Shown piece after piece: positions 1 to 6,789 of a stretch of DNA of 8,301 nt (positions are counted from its first letter, which is position 1; each line of letters opens with the position of its first letter). The stretch comes from Verrucomicrobiia bacterium (lineage in GTDB: Bacteria > Verrucomicrobiota > Verrucomicrobiia > CAIQCK01). Both the position numbers and the translations under genes were made by a program. The notes beneath the pieces are model-generated. The model was not told the origin of the DNA and searched no databases. It was given only the letters and a program-made list of their open reading frames with translations. The DNA lies in assembly GCA_026417675.1 (NCBI GenBank), contig JAOACV010000077.1:1-8301 (forward strand), in the 5' to 3' direction.

Positions 1-1
1 G

Positions 2-115
2 CTGGGCTTCGATTTGTTGCAGCGGTTGTGCCGGGTCATCGGCCAGCGTTTGCAGGCCACGCGGTTGCAGTTGCTGGACGTGTATGGCAACCCCGCCGCC
101 AAGGTTCAGTCATGA
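2..115 (+). CDS. C-terminal tail of a probable cyclic-nucleotide-binding-domain protein (partial)
   Basis: An open frame enters from the left edge and ends at the TGA at 113-115, giving 37 visible residues ([20 protein letters not shown] and onward to a QLLDVYGN stretch). The amphipathic helix with an RL..TR.QLLD.Y pattern is what ends many Crp-type cyclic-nucleotide-binding domains, and a gene for such a protein is often found beside the gamma subunit in bacterial group 3b hydrogenase operons (family knowledge). Its stop overlaps the next start as ATGA, so the two genes are probably translationally coupled. No DNA-binding helix-turn-helix follows the helix, so it may be a sensor or partner rather than a classical Crp regulator, but the nucleotide-binding pocket itself is outside the window. 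The family call rests on few residues plus context. Confidence 0.6.
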   Translation: MGFDLLQRLCRVIGQRLQATRLQLLDVYGNPAAKVQS

Positions 116-954
116 GCAGCCAGCCCCTCCCTGACCCGATGTCGCCGCAGCCCTCCCGCATCCGGCGGACGCGGAAGGAAACCGACGACCCCTTCACGAT
201 CGAGCTGGAGCCGGCCAACGGCGCCGCCTCGGTCGGGTTCGCGCCGGGCCAGTTCAACATGCTCTATGTCTTCGGCGTCGGCGAAATCCCCATTTCCATC
301 AGCGGCGACCCCGGCGAGCCGCGGGTGCTGATGCACACCACGCGCGAGGTTGGCGTCGTCACCAAGGCGCTGCGCCAGCTCAAGATCGGCGACGTCATCG
401 GCGTGCGCGGCCCATTCGGCAGTCACTGGCCGGTGGAGTCGGCCGTCGGTAGCGACGTCGTCATCATCGCCGGCGGCATCGGTTTGGCCCCGCTGCGGCC
501 GGCGTTGCAGTATGTGCTCTCCGAGCGCGAGAAATACGGCAAGGTCGTCCTGCTCTACGGCGCGCGCACGCCGGAGGACATCCTCTACAAACCGGACCTT
601 GCCCGCTGGCGCGCGCAGTTTGACCTCGATGTCTATGTGACCGTGGACAATGCCACGGGACGCTGGCGCGGCAACGTCGGCGTCGTTACGACCTTGGTCG
701 GCCGCGCGCCGTTCGGACCCGCCAACTCCGTTGCCTTGGTGTGCGGCCCGGAAATCATGATGCGGTTCGCCGTGCAGGAGCTGCAGCGCCGCGGCGTCGG
801 CGGCGACCGCATTTTCATCTCCATGGAGCGCAACATGAAGTGCGGCTTTGGCTGTTGCGGCCGTTGCCAGTTCGGGCCGCTTTTTGTGTGCAAGGATGGG
901 CCGGTCTTCAACTACAACGACGTCAAGGACCTGCTCAGCAAGTGGGAGATCTGA
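112..954 (+). CDS. hyhG: Group 3b [NiFe] hydrogenase gamma subunit, FAD/NAD(P)-binding with 2Fe-2S cluster
   Basis: This 280-residue protein is the diaphorase part of a cytoplasmic NAD(P)-linked hydrogenase/sulfhydrogenase: it passes electrons between NAD(P)(H), a bound flavin and a 2Fe-2S cluster. A ferredoxin-reductase-type flavin domain fills roughly residues 28-105 (GQFNM at 47-51, PISIS at 60-64). The NAD(P)-binding domain has [10 protein letters not shown] at 121-130 and CGPE at 211-214. The C-terminal dihydroorotate-dehydrogenase-B-type iron-sulfur site shows cysteines 244, 249, 252 and 260, with an additional Cys248. I chose the ATG at 112 because it overlaps the upstream stop (ATGA) with AAGG seven bases before it; the longer reading from 28 would lie inside the upstream gene. 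NAD versus NADP preference cannot be read reliably. The small subunit gene follows after one base. The family call is firm; the symbol follows Pyrococcus/Mycobacterium usage. Confidence 0.93.
   Translation: MSSQPLPDPMSPQPSRIRRTRKETDDPFTIELEPANGAASVGFAPGQFNMLYVFGVGEIPISISGDPGEPRVLMHTTREVGVVTKALRQLKIGDVIGVRGPFGSHWPVESAVGSDVVIIAGGIGLAPLRPALQYVLSEREKYGKVVLLYGARTPEDILYKPDLARWRAQFDLDVYVTVDNATGRWRGNVGVVTTLVGRAPFGPANSVALVCGPEIMMRFAVQELQRRGVGGDRIFISMERNMKCGFGCCGRCQFGPLFVCKDGPVFNYNDVKDLLSKWEI
944..948 (+). promoter_or_regulatory. Ribosome binding site setting the hydrogenase small-subunit start
   Basis: GGGAG lies inside the last codons of the gamma-subunit gene, seven bases before the ATG at 956. It supports that ATG over the longer in-frame reading that would begin at 848 inside the gamma gene, and it fits coupled translation of the two subunits. 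Confidence 0.6.
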
Positions 955-955
955 C

Positions 956-1735
956 ATGGCTGCAACCCGCAAACCGAAACTGGCCGTGTGGAAGTTCGCC
1001 TCGTGCGATGGCTGCCAGTTGAGCCTGCTCGACTGCGAGGACGAACTGCTGGCCGTCGCCGGTGCCGTGGAGATCGCCAACTTCCCGGAAGCTTCGCGCG
1101 CCGTCGTCAAAGGCCCCTACGACATCTCGCTGGTGGAGGGGTCCATCACCACGCCACACGACGCCGAGCGCATCCATCAGGTGCGCCGCGCCTCTGGCAT
1201 CCTCATCACCATCGGCGCCTGCGCCACCGCCGGCGGCATCCAGGCGTTGCGCAATTTCAGGAACATCAAGGAACTGGTCCCGATGGTTTATCCCACGCCG
1301 GCCTATATCGAGACGCTCAATAAGTCCACGCCCATCGCCGATCATGTGTTTGTGGACTTCGAGTTGCGCGGCTGCCCGATTAGCAAACATCAACTGGTCG
1401 AGACCCTCTGCGCACTCCTCAACGGGCGCAAACCCAACACGCCCACCTACAGCGTCTGTCTGGAATGCAAACGGCGCGGCATCGTCTGCGTCATGGTCGC
1501 CCACGGCACGCCTTGCCTTGGCCCCGTCACGCAGGCCGGCTGCGGCGCCATTTGCCCGGCCTACCAGCGCGGCTGCTACGGTTGCTTCGGCCCAAAGGAA
1601 ACGCCCAACACCGCCGCCCTCAGCGCGCTTTGGGGCCAGTTGGGCGCACGCGACGGCGACATCATGCGGGCCTTCCGGTCCTTCAACGCCTACGCCGAGC
1701 CGTTCCGGCGCGAAAGCGAAGCGCATGAAAAATAG
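956..1735 (+). CDS. hyhS: Group 3b [NiFe] hydrogenase small (delta) subunit
   Basis: This 259-residue protein carries electrons from the Ni-Fe site through iron-sulfur clusters to the flavin subunit. The N-terminal half has the proximal 4Fe-4S ligands: Cys17 and Cys20 (SCDGCQ), Cys89 (GACA) and Cys140 (RGCP). The C-terminal part carries eight more regularly spaced cysteines: 168, 171, 178, 187, 196, 200, 207 and 210, including PCLGP and the [16 protein letters not shown] region. Twelve ligands are enough for three 4Fe-4S clusters, as in sulfhydrogenase delta subunits. There is no Tat signal, unlike uptake hydrogenase small subunits, so the enzyme is cytoplasmic. The start at 956 gives the usual family N-terminus just before the first cysteine pair and has a good Shine-Dalgarno. 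The gene begins one base after the gamma stop and its 3' end overlaps the large-subunit start by 11 bases. Confidence 0.95.
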   Translation: MAATRKPKLAVWKFASCDGCQLSLLDCEDELLAVAGAVEIANFPEASRAVVKGPYDISLVEGSITTPHDAERIHQVRRASGILITIGACATAGGIQALRNFRNIKELVPMVYPTPAYIETLNKSTPIADHVFVDFELRGCPISKHQLVETLCALLNGRKPNTPTYSVCLECKRRGIVCVMVAHGTPCLGPVTQAGCGAICPAYQRGCYGCFGPKETPNTAALSALWGQLGARDGDIMRAFRSFNAYAEPFRRESEAHEK

Positions 1736-3014
1736 GGTCGTCAAAGTGGATTACCTGGCCCGCGTCGAGGGCGAGAGCGCGCTCCACGTCCGCATCCGCG
1801 ACCGCAAGGTGGCGGATGTGAAGCTGAAGGTTTTCGAACCGCCGCGGCTGTTCGAGGCGTTTCTGCGCGGCCGTCGCTTCCACGAAGCGCCCGACATCAC
1901 CGCCCGCATCTGCGGCATTTGCCCCGTCGCTTACCAAATGAGCTCGTGCCACGCGATGGAGGACGCCTTCGGCGTCACCGTCGGCGGCCCCTTGCGCGAG
2001 CTGCGACGACTCCTTTACTGCGGCGAATGGATCGAGAGCCACGTTTTGCACGTCTATCTGCTTCACGCGCCCGATTTCCTCGGCTACGAGGACGCCATCC
2101 AGATGGCCCGGAAACACGGTTCCGCCGTCCTGCGCGGGTTGAAGCTGAAAAAGGTCGGCAACGACATCGTCACCCTGCTCGGCGGACGCGAAATCCATCC
2201 CATCAATGTCCGCGTCGGCGGCTTCTACCGCGTCCCAACCAAGAAGGAACTGCGCGCGCTGATCGAGCCGCTCAAATGGGCGCGCGATGCCGCCCTTGAG
2301 ACCGTCGAGTGGACCGGCGGCCTGAAGTTCCCCGATTTCGAGCAGGACTACGAGTTCGTCGCCTTGCGCCATCCCGACGAGTATCCGTTCAACGAAGGCC
2401 GCGTGGTTTCCAATAAGGGCCTCGACATCGCCATCCGCGAGTTTGAGAACTACATCGCCGAGCAGCAGGTCGCCCATTCCACAGCCCTGCACGCTGTCGT
2501 GAGAGGGCGCGGCAACTACCACGTCGGCCCGTTGGCGCGTTACAACCTCAACTACGACAAACTCACCCCTAGCGCCAAGGCCGCCGCGCGCAAGGCCGGC
2601 ATCGGCCCCGTTTGCCGCAACCCCTTCCAGAGCATCATCGTCCGCGCAGTCGAGACCCTCTATGCCTGCGAGGAGGCGCTGCGCATTATCGAGTCCTACG
2701 AGATGCCTGACCAGCCCGCCGTGCCGATCGAACCGCGCGCCGGCATCGGCTACGGCTGCACCGAAGCCCCGCGCGGTATTCTCTACCATCGCTACCGGCT
2801 CGACCCCACGGGCCAGATCCTCGACGCGCGCATCGTCCCGCCCACCGCGCAAAACCAAGCGACTATCGAAAGCGATCTGCGGCAGTTCATTCCCAAGCGC
2901 CTGAACCTGCCGCAGGACAAACTCACCTGGCAATGCGAGCAGGCCATCCGAAACTACGACCCCTGCATCTCCTGCTCGTGCCACTTCCTGAAACTACACA
3001 TTGAGCGTGAGTAG
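1725..3014 (+). CDS. hyhL: Group 3b [NiFe] hydrogenase large (alpha) catalytic subunit precursor
   Basis: This 429-residue protein holds the Ni-Fe active site that splits or makes H2. It starts with the family's ARVEGE segment (residues 12-17). The first metal-binding pair is RICGIC at 61-66 (Cys63, Cys66), followed by PVAYQMSS with Tyr rather than His, as is usual in group 3b. The second pair is DPCISCSCH at 412-420 (Cys414, Cys417). By family rules the precursor would be cut after His420, removing a nine-residue tail FLKLHIERE once nickel is inserted, and the next gene encodes a fitting endopeptidase. The ATG at 1725 overlaps the small-subunit gene by 11 bases; a longer in-frame reading from 1062 lies wholly inside the small-subunit gene and is not plausible. 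Length and both motifs match group 3 large subunits, and no key residue is missing. Confidence 0.96.
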   Translation: MKNRVVKVDYLARVEGESALHVRIRDRKVADVKLKVFEPPRLFEAFLRGRRFHEAPDITARICGICPVAYQMSSCHAMEDAFGVTVGGPLRELRRLLYCGEWIESHVLHVYLLHAPDFLGYEDAIQMARKHGSAVLRGLKLKKVGNDIVTLLGGREIHPINVRVGGFYRVPTKKELRALIEPLKWARDAALETVEWTGGLKFPDFEQDYEFVALRHPDEYPFNEGRVVSNKGLDIAIREFENYIAEQQVAHSTALHAVVRGRGNYHVGPLARYNLNYDKLTPSAKAAARKAGIGPVCRNPFQSIIVRAVETLYACEEALRIIESYEMPDQPAVPIEPRAGIGYGCTEAPRGILYHRYRLDPTGQILDARIVPPTAQNQATIESDLRQFIPKRLNLPQDKLTWQCEQAIRNYDPCISCSCHFLKLHIERE

Positions 3015-3031
3015 GCGCTTGGCCCACCCGC

Positions 3032-3045
3032 GTCCGCTCACGGAC
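3032..3045 (+). repeat. Inverted repeat (hairpin 1) downstream of hydrogenase large subunit
   Basis: GTCCG-CTCA-CGGAC gives a perfect 5-bp stem with a 4-nt loop; CGCG on both outer sides (3029-3032 and 3047-3050) can extend the pairing if one C is bulged. No T-run follows, so it is not a typical intrinsic terminator. Confidence 0.5.
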
Positions 3046-3054
3046 CGCGAACAG

Positions 3055-3075
3055 GTGGCGGTTCGCAACCGCCGC
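3055..3075 (+). repeat. Inverted repeat (hairpin 2) upstream of hydrogenase protease
   Basis: GGCGGTT-CGC-AACCGCC (3057-3073) is a perfect 7-bp stem with a 3-nt loop, extendable by a T-G wobble and a G-C pair to 3055-3075. A GGAGG follows five bases later at 3080. Without a T-run it does not look like a terminator; it could stabilise the upstream message or modulate translation of the protease. Confidence 0.55.
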
Positions 3076-3105
3076 TCCCGGAGGCGCATAAACAAGCGCA
3101 CGCGG

Positions 3106-3582
3106 TTGTCGCACGCCCACCCTCGGAAGACCCGCACTCTCATCATCGGCATCGGCCATGATCATCGCCACGACGACGCCCTCGGCCTGGTCGCCGCGCG
3201 CCGGCTCCGCGCCCGCAAACTCCCCGGCGTCACCATCCTCGAAGCCACCGGCGAAGGCGCCGCGTTGATGAAACTCTGGCAGAACGCCCACACCGTCATT
3301 CTCCTCGACGCCGTCCAGTCAGGCGCCGCGCCCGGCACCCTTCACCGCCTCGACGCGCGCAAGCAACCCGTCCGGATCCGCTTCTTCCCTTGCTCCACGC
3401 ACGCCTTCGGCGTCGCCGAAGCCGTTGAGCTTTCCCGCGCCCTCGGCCAACTCCCGCCGCGCCTGATCATCCTCGGCTTGGAAGCCCGCTGGTTCACCCA
3501 GGGCGACGGCCTCTCGCCCGAAGTCCGTCGTGCGATTCCGGTCCTGTTGAACACTGTCACTCGGGAACTGAAATCCCCGTAA
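3106..3582 (+). CDS. Hydrogenase maturation protease (HyaD/HybD family)
   Basis: This protein would cleave the C-terminal tail of the hydrogenase large subunit after nickel insertion. It has the family's N-terminal TLIIGIG strand, a GxGxxxRxDDA-like turn, a LLDAV strand end and a STHAFG segment. By alignment to E. coli HybD from memory, the nickel-sensing ligands would be Asp24, Asp68 and His99, all present. The usual GN..RGDD turn reads GIGHDHRHDD here, with histidines in place of the usual Asn and Gly. The start is uncertain: no ATG is available, and TTG 3106 gives 158 residues, the usual family length. GTG 3055 and TTG 3001 are alternatives; the latter would overlap the large-subunit end and add 35 arginine-rich residues. 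The position after the large subunit fits its role. Confidence 0.85.
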   Translation: MSHAHPRKTRTLIIGIGHDHRHDDALGLVAARRLRARKLPGVTILEATGEGAALMKLWQNAHTVILLDAVQSGAAPGTLHRLDARKQPVRIRFFPCSTHAFGVAEAVELSRALGQLPPRLIILGLEARWFTQGDGLSPEVRRAIPVLLNTVTRELKSP

Positions 3583-3604
3583 CGCCCCTGCCTGGGCCGG
3601 CGCG

Positions 3605-6001
3605 TCACAACCTGCAGACCAGAACCGGCAACCTCCCAACGTCCACTTGCGTGTCGGCGGGCAAGGGGCGCGAGCGGCCTGTGGAGAGTTCCACCACCGT
3701 CGCGCCGAGGCGCGATTTGCCCAGTTCGACGCGCACGGGACGACCGTCGGTCCAGAGCGCCTCGACGAAACGCGGTCCGGACTCGAAGCGCAGCCAGTGA
3801 ACCTGTCCCTCGTCGTTGATCGTGCGGCGCATCGGCTCGGCGAGCAGCGTAGTCAGTGTGCGCAGCGCGGTGTGCGCGGGCGTTGGATCCCAGTGCGCGT
3901 CCAGCAACGAACCGGGTTCGCCGCCGACGGCGATCAAGGGGCTGATGATGACGCCGAGACCGTAGGTGAGCAGAAACAACTGCGCCGCTTCCGCCGGGTC
4001 CGTCGGGCCGTTGGCAAGGTCGAACCAAAACACCCGCTTCTGATGGGCCATGCGGATGCTCGCAATCTGCTCGGCCAGTTCCCGTCCGCTCTTGCCCTGG
4101 CCGTCGAGCACGACGGAAACCCAGATCGAGTTCGCCGCGAGCGCCTCGGCGAGTTTGTCGGGCGCCACCGGACCGATCATGACGCGCCCCTTGTCCGGCG
4201 CGACGCGCGACGCCGCCTTGAAGGTCGTCAGGTCAGGCGCCTCGATCAACGCGGCGAGCTTGCCTAGGGCGCGCACGGCGTCGTTGACGATCTTCGGCTC
4301 TGGCGGCAGGCTCAACACGGGCCTCATGCCGAGCCGCGAAGCTGTCACCATCGCGCGACGAAAGTCCTCCGTGTTGATCGCGCCGGTCACGCGAACGTAG
4401 CGCGCGCCGAGGTCTGACGCAGCCAGCAGCGGATCGTCCATTCGCACCGGCCCGACCGCGCCCGCGCAGGATGACGCGTGCGCCGCGTTGGGCCGCAGCG
4501 GGTGATCGCCGTCGAACACCTCGAACTCCATGAGCTGGAAGTTGAAGCCCTTGCCGGTCGCAACGTCGCCCGGCACGCGCGACGCCACCGCCGCAATGGC
4601 CAGCGCCTTTTGCGACGGCACCGCGATGGTCACGGGCGTGTTGCTGACCGGCAGAAACCCGTGGAACTGCTTCAGCGTCGTCCATTGCTTGCCGTCGGCC
4701 GTGGCTTGCAGCGCGAAGTCCGTCGGAAAACTCCGCGCGCTGCCATCCCCGCCGAAACGCGGCCAGAGCACGACGCGGTCAAACTGCACAGGCTCCGCGA
4801 ACGTCAGCCGGATCCATTCGCGGCACTCCGCTTGGCCCGCCTCCGCGCTGCTCCATGCGATCCGCTCTTCCTCCCGCGATCCCGGAGCGCTCGGGGCGCG
4901 ACGGCCGTCGGCAACGTTCTCCGGCGCCCAGCGGCCCGCGACGCGACGCGGCGCCTGCAGCAGTGTCGCCAAGTGACAGCGCGCGTTCTCGGAGGACTGC
5001 CGCGCGACCAGCATGCGGGTGTCCGACGCCGGCGCCGCGGTTCGCGGCCGGAAGCGGTTGACGACCAGATCGTCCTCATAAACCCGAACCAGCAGGTAGC
5101 CGCGTTTGCTCGGCGCGGTGTTGGTGGCCTCCAAGTCCGGGAAGAAACCATGCGTGCAGCCGAACGTCGTGGAGGGCGCGGCCAGCAACAGCGCCTCGCC
5201 GCAGGTGTTGACAACCGGCTGATGCGTGTGGCCGGAGAGCACCAGCCGCACCTTGTGCCGCGCGATCAACTCCAGCAACCGGCTGCGCGCGGGCTCGTCT
5301 ATGACGTGATAGTTCTCCGGTCCCGGATCGTCGGGCCGGCACCAGAACAGCGGCACATGAAAGCCCAGCACCAGCTTGGCGTCCTTCGCGCCATCGAGAT
5401 CGCCGCGCAGCCGGTCCCATTGCTGCTGCTCGGCCGCCAGACCCGTGTTGAGCAGCATCGAGTTCAGCAGAATGATCCGGCAGCCGGCGTGGTCAATCAC
5501 ATGATAGTCGCTCGTGAACTGCCGGCGGAAAGACTCGACCCACTCCGCGCGGACGCGACGGGCGGTCTCCGACGGCGCGGTCAGCGACGGTTTGTTGCCA
5601 ACATCGCGGTTGCCGGGCACCGCATAAACGCGCGCGCCCAGCGCGATGAGCTGCTCGCGCGCCAGCGCCGCCTCCGCAGGGAACTGCGGCGCGTCAGGGA
5701 AACTATTAACCACGTCGCCGAGGTGAAGGATGAAGTCCGCGCCCGCGCCTTTCACATCGTTCATCGTCTCCCGCGCGGGCGCGAGATATGGATGCTCGCC
5801 CGCGCCCCCGGCCGACAGCGCGTAATGCGTGTCGCTGACGACCAGAAACGTCGCCAACGGCTGGCGCGCGGCGGAGAGGTCGAGCAAACGGCGGGCGGCG
5901 GGCGACTCCGCGGCGGACGCCAGCCACGGCGCGCCGGCCAGCGACGCGGCGATGACGGAACTTTGCCGGAGAAACTCGCGGCGGCTGATGACGGTTTTCA
6001 T
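3605..6001 (-). CDS. Tat-exported calcineurin-like metallophosphoesterase with F5/8-type domain and glycosidase-like C-terminus
   Basis: This is a 798-residue three-part exported protein. Residues 1-31 form a Tat signal (SRREFLRQS, hydrophobic stretch, ASA cleavage region). Residues about 48-320 are a metallophosphoesterase with DTH (Asp57, His59), GDVVN (Asp96, Asn99), PGNRD (Asn131), FH (His215) and GHTH (His258, His260), a complete dinuclear metal set. Motif III is GNRD rather than GNHD/E; LpxH-type enzymes also use GNRD, so it need not be inactive, but the usual catalytic His is absent. Residues about 355-500 resemble a discoidin/F5/8 type C beta-sandwich, often carbohydrate-binding. Residues about 520-798 recall a shortened glycosidase barrel followed by a C-terminal beta domain, without a catalytic pair I can name. 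The substrate is unknown. Start 6001 is chosen because it puts the twin arginine near the N-terminus and leaves room for divergent promoters; an upstream ATG at 6046 would add 15 residues. Confidence 0.88.
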   Translation of the reverse strand: MKTVISRREFLRQSSVIAASLAGAPWLASAAESPAARRLLDLSAARQPLATFLVVSDTHYALSAGGAGEHPYLAPARETMNDVKGAGADFILHLGDVVNSFPDAPQFPAEAALAREQLIALGARVYAVPGNRDVGNKPSLTAPSETARRVRAEWVESFRRQFTSDYHVIDHAGCRIILLNSMLLNTGLAAEQQQWDRLRGDLDGAKDAKLVLGFHVPLFWCRPDDPGPENYHVIDEPARSRLLELIARHKVRLVLSGHTHQPVVNTCGEALLLAAPSTTFGCTHGFFPDLEATNTAPSKRGYLLVRVYEDDLVVNRFRPRTAAPASDTRMLVARQSSENARCHLATLLQAPRRVAGRWAPENVADGRRAPSAPGSREEERIAWSSAEAGQAECREWIRLTFAEPVQFDRVVLWPRFGGDGSARSFPTDFALQATADGKQWTTLKQFHGFLPVSNTPVTIAVPSQKALAIAAVASRVPGDVATGKGFNFQLMEFEVFDGDHPLRPNAAHASSCAGAVGPVRMDDPLLAASDLGARYVRVTGAINTEDFRRAMVTASRLGMRPVLSLPPEPKIVNDAVRALGKLAALIEAPDLTTFKAASRVAPDKGRVMIGPVAPDKLAEALAANSIWVSVVLDGQGKSGRELAEQIASIRMAHQKRVFWFDLANGPTDPAEAAQLFLLTYGLGVIISPLIAVGGEPGSLLDAHWDPTPAHTALRTLTTLLAEPMRRTINDEGQVHWLRFESGPRFVEALWTDGRPVRVELGKSRLGATVVELSTGRSRPLPADTQVDVGRLPVLVCRL

Positions 6002-6014
6002 GTCGAGAATTCCG

Positions 6015-6042
6015 TGGACATCGAAGGTGGTTTCACTAGATT
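6015..6042 (+). promoter_or_regulatory. Putative sigma-70 promoter for the ubiE-led cluster
   Basis: TGGACA at 6015-6020 (five of six against TTGACA) and TAGATT at 6037-6042 (four of six against TATAAT) are separated by 16 bases, in the only AT-richer stretch between the divergent genes. It would start transcription around 6049, about 15 bases before the ubiE ATG, leaving a very short leader without a clear Shine-Dalgarno. This is judged by eye only. Confidence 0.4.
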
Positions 6043-6063
6043 GCATCGCAAATTCCGCCGGTC

Positions 6064-6789
6064 ATGCCAAACAAATTCCTGAGCCACAACGAGCGGCGCG
6101 CCCCGAAGGTGCGTGAGTTGTTCACCACGCTCGCGCCGCGCTACGATCTGGCCAACGACATCCAGAGTTTCGGCCTGCACCGCCGCTGGAAGCAGCGCGT
6201 GGCCGCGCTCGCCACAGCCGGCGCGCGGCCCGGCTGGCGCGTGCTGGACCTCTGTTGCGGGACGGGTGACTTGACCTTTGCGGCCCGACGCGGCGGCGCG
6301 ACGTTGGTGGTCGGGTTGGATTTCACCGAAGCGATGCTCCGAGTCGCGGCGCGACGGCGAGCGCCAAACGACGGAGGCGCGCGGTTCGTCCTGGGCGACG
6401 CGCTGCGCCTGCCGTTTGCCGACGCCAGTTTCGACGCGGTGACCGTCGGCTACGGCCTGCGCAACGTGGCGGACATCGAGGCGAGCTTGCGCGAGATGCT
6501 TCGCGTGCTGCGGCCCGGCGGGCGGATGGTCATCCTTGACTTCGGCAAGCCCGACAACCGTCTGGGGCGCGCCTGCTACCTGGGCTGGCTGCGCGCGACG
6601 ATGCCTCTGATGGGTTGGTTGTTCCACCGCGATCCGGACACCTACCGTTACATTATCGCGTCCTTGGAGACTTTTCCCGCCCAGCGAGGCATGGAGAGTA
6701 TGATGCGGCGCGCCGGCATGGTGGCTGTGCGCGTGCACAACCTCCTGTTGGGCACAATGGCGATCAACTATGGCGAACGACCTGCATGA
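6064..6789 (+). CDS. ubiE: Demethylmenaquinone/ubiquinone C-methyltransferase (UbiE/MenG)
   Basis: This 241-residue SAM-dependent enzyme would add the ring C-methyl in the last steps of menaquinone (and, where present, ubiquinone) synthesis. Family signatures appear in order: YDLANDIQSFGLHRRWK near residues 27-43, the SAM-binding VLDLCCGTGDL at about 60-70, a second acidic strand VGLD, GYGLRNV, LRPGGRMVILDFGKP, and the terminal YRYIIASLETFP region. Length matches the usual 230-250. Start 6064 gives the standard short N-terminus. The gene diverges from the phosphoesterase across 62 bases and overlaps the next gene by 20 bases. Which quinone is made cannot be told from this gene alone; menaquinone is the safer assumption for a non-proteobacterium. 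Confidence 0.93.
   Translation: MPNKFLSHNERRAPKVRELFTTLAPRYDLANDIQSFGLHRRWKQRVAALATAGARPGWRVLDLCCGTGDLTFAARRGGATLVVGLDFTEAMLRVAARRRAPNDGGARFVLGDALRLPFADASFDAVTVGYGLRNVADIEASLREMLRVLRPGGRMVILDFGKPDNRLGRACYLGWLRATMPLMGWLFHRDPDTYRYIIASLETFPAQRGMESMMRRAGMVAVRVHNLLLGTMAINYGERPA

Larger units (their letters stand above)
3015..3105 (+). other. Structured spacer between hydrogenase large subunit and maturation protease
   Basis: About 90 bases separate the large-subunit stop from the best-placed protease start, while the preceding operon junctions overlap or are 1 nt apart. The spacer holds two inverted repeats (listed separately) and a GGAGG at 3080-3084. No ATG lies in frame with the protease. Translated in the protease frame it gives a very arginine-rich stretch (RRSRRRINKRTR), which looks like untranslated GC-rich DNA rather than a domain. 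It may be a control or RNA-processing segment. Confidence 0.5.

Noticed and set aside
28..111. N-terminal extension of the gamma-subunit frame from an ATG at 28
   Set aside because: It overlaps the tail of the upstream gene, whose frame has domain-like sequence; the ATG at 112 sits in an ATGA overlap and gives a normal family N-terminus.
106..1110. 334-residue minus-strand frame opposite the gamma subunit
   Set aside because: Shadow of the gamma and small subunit genes; no domain-like motifs.
1062..1724. N-terminal extension of the large-subunit frame into the small-subunit gene
   Set aside because: It would overlap the small subunit almost completely and has no conserved sequence; the family N-terminus begins at 1725.
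1683..2984. 433-residue minus-strand frame opposite the hydrogenase large subunit
   Set aside because: The plus strand has complete hydrogenase motifs; the antisense frame has no family pattern and is a GC-rich shadow.
3029..3090. Possible tRNA or tRNA-like remnant, since GGCGG-TTCGCAA-CCGCC resembles a T-arm
   Set aside because: The T-loop lacks the conserved A58 position, the other stem has only a 4-nt loop, and no matching acceptor half or CCA end is found.
3583..3604. Terminator between the convergent hydrogenase protease and phosphoesterase genes
   Set aside because: Only a 4-bp GCCC/GGGC pairing is visible in 22 bases and there is no T-run on either strand.
4478..6082. 534-residue open frame on the plus strand opposite the phosphoesterase
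   Set aside because: Its translation is Arg-rich and low in recognisable structure, and it mirrors the codon pattern of the well-supported minus-strand gene. Long antisense frames are expected in GC-rich DNA.
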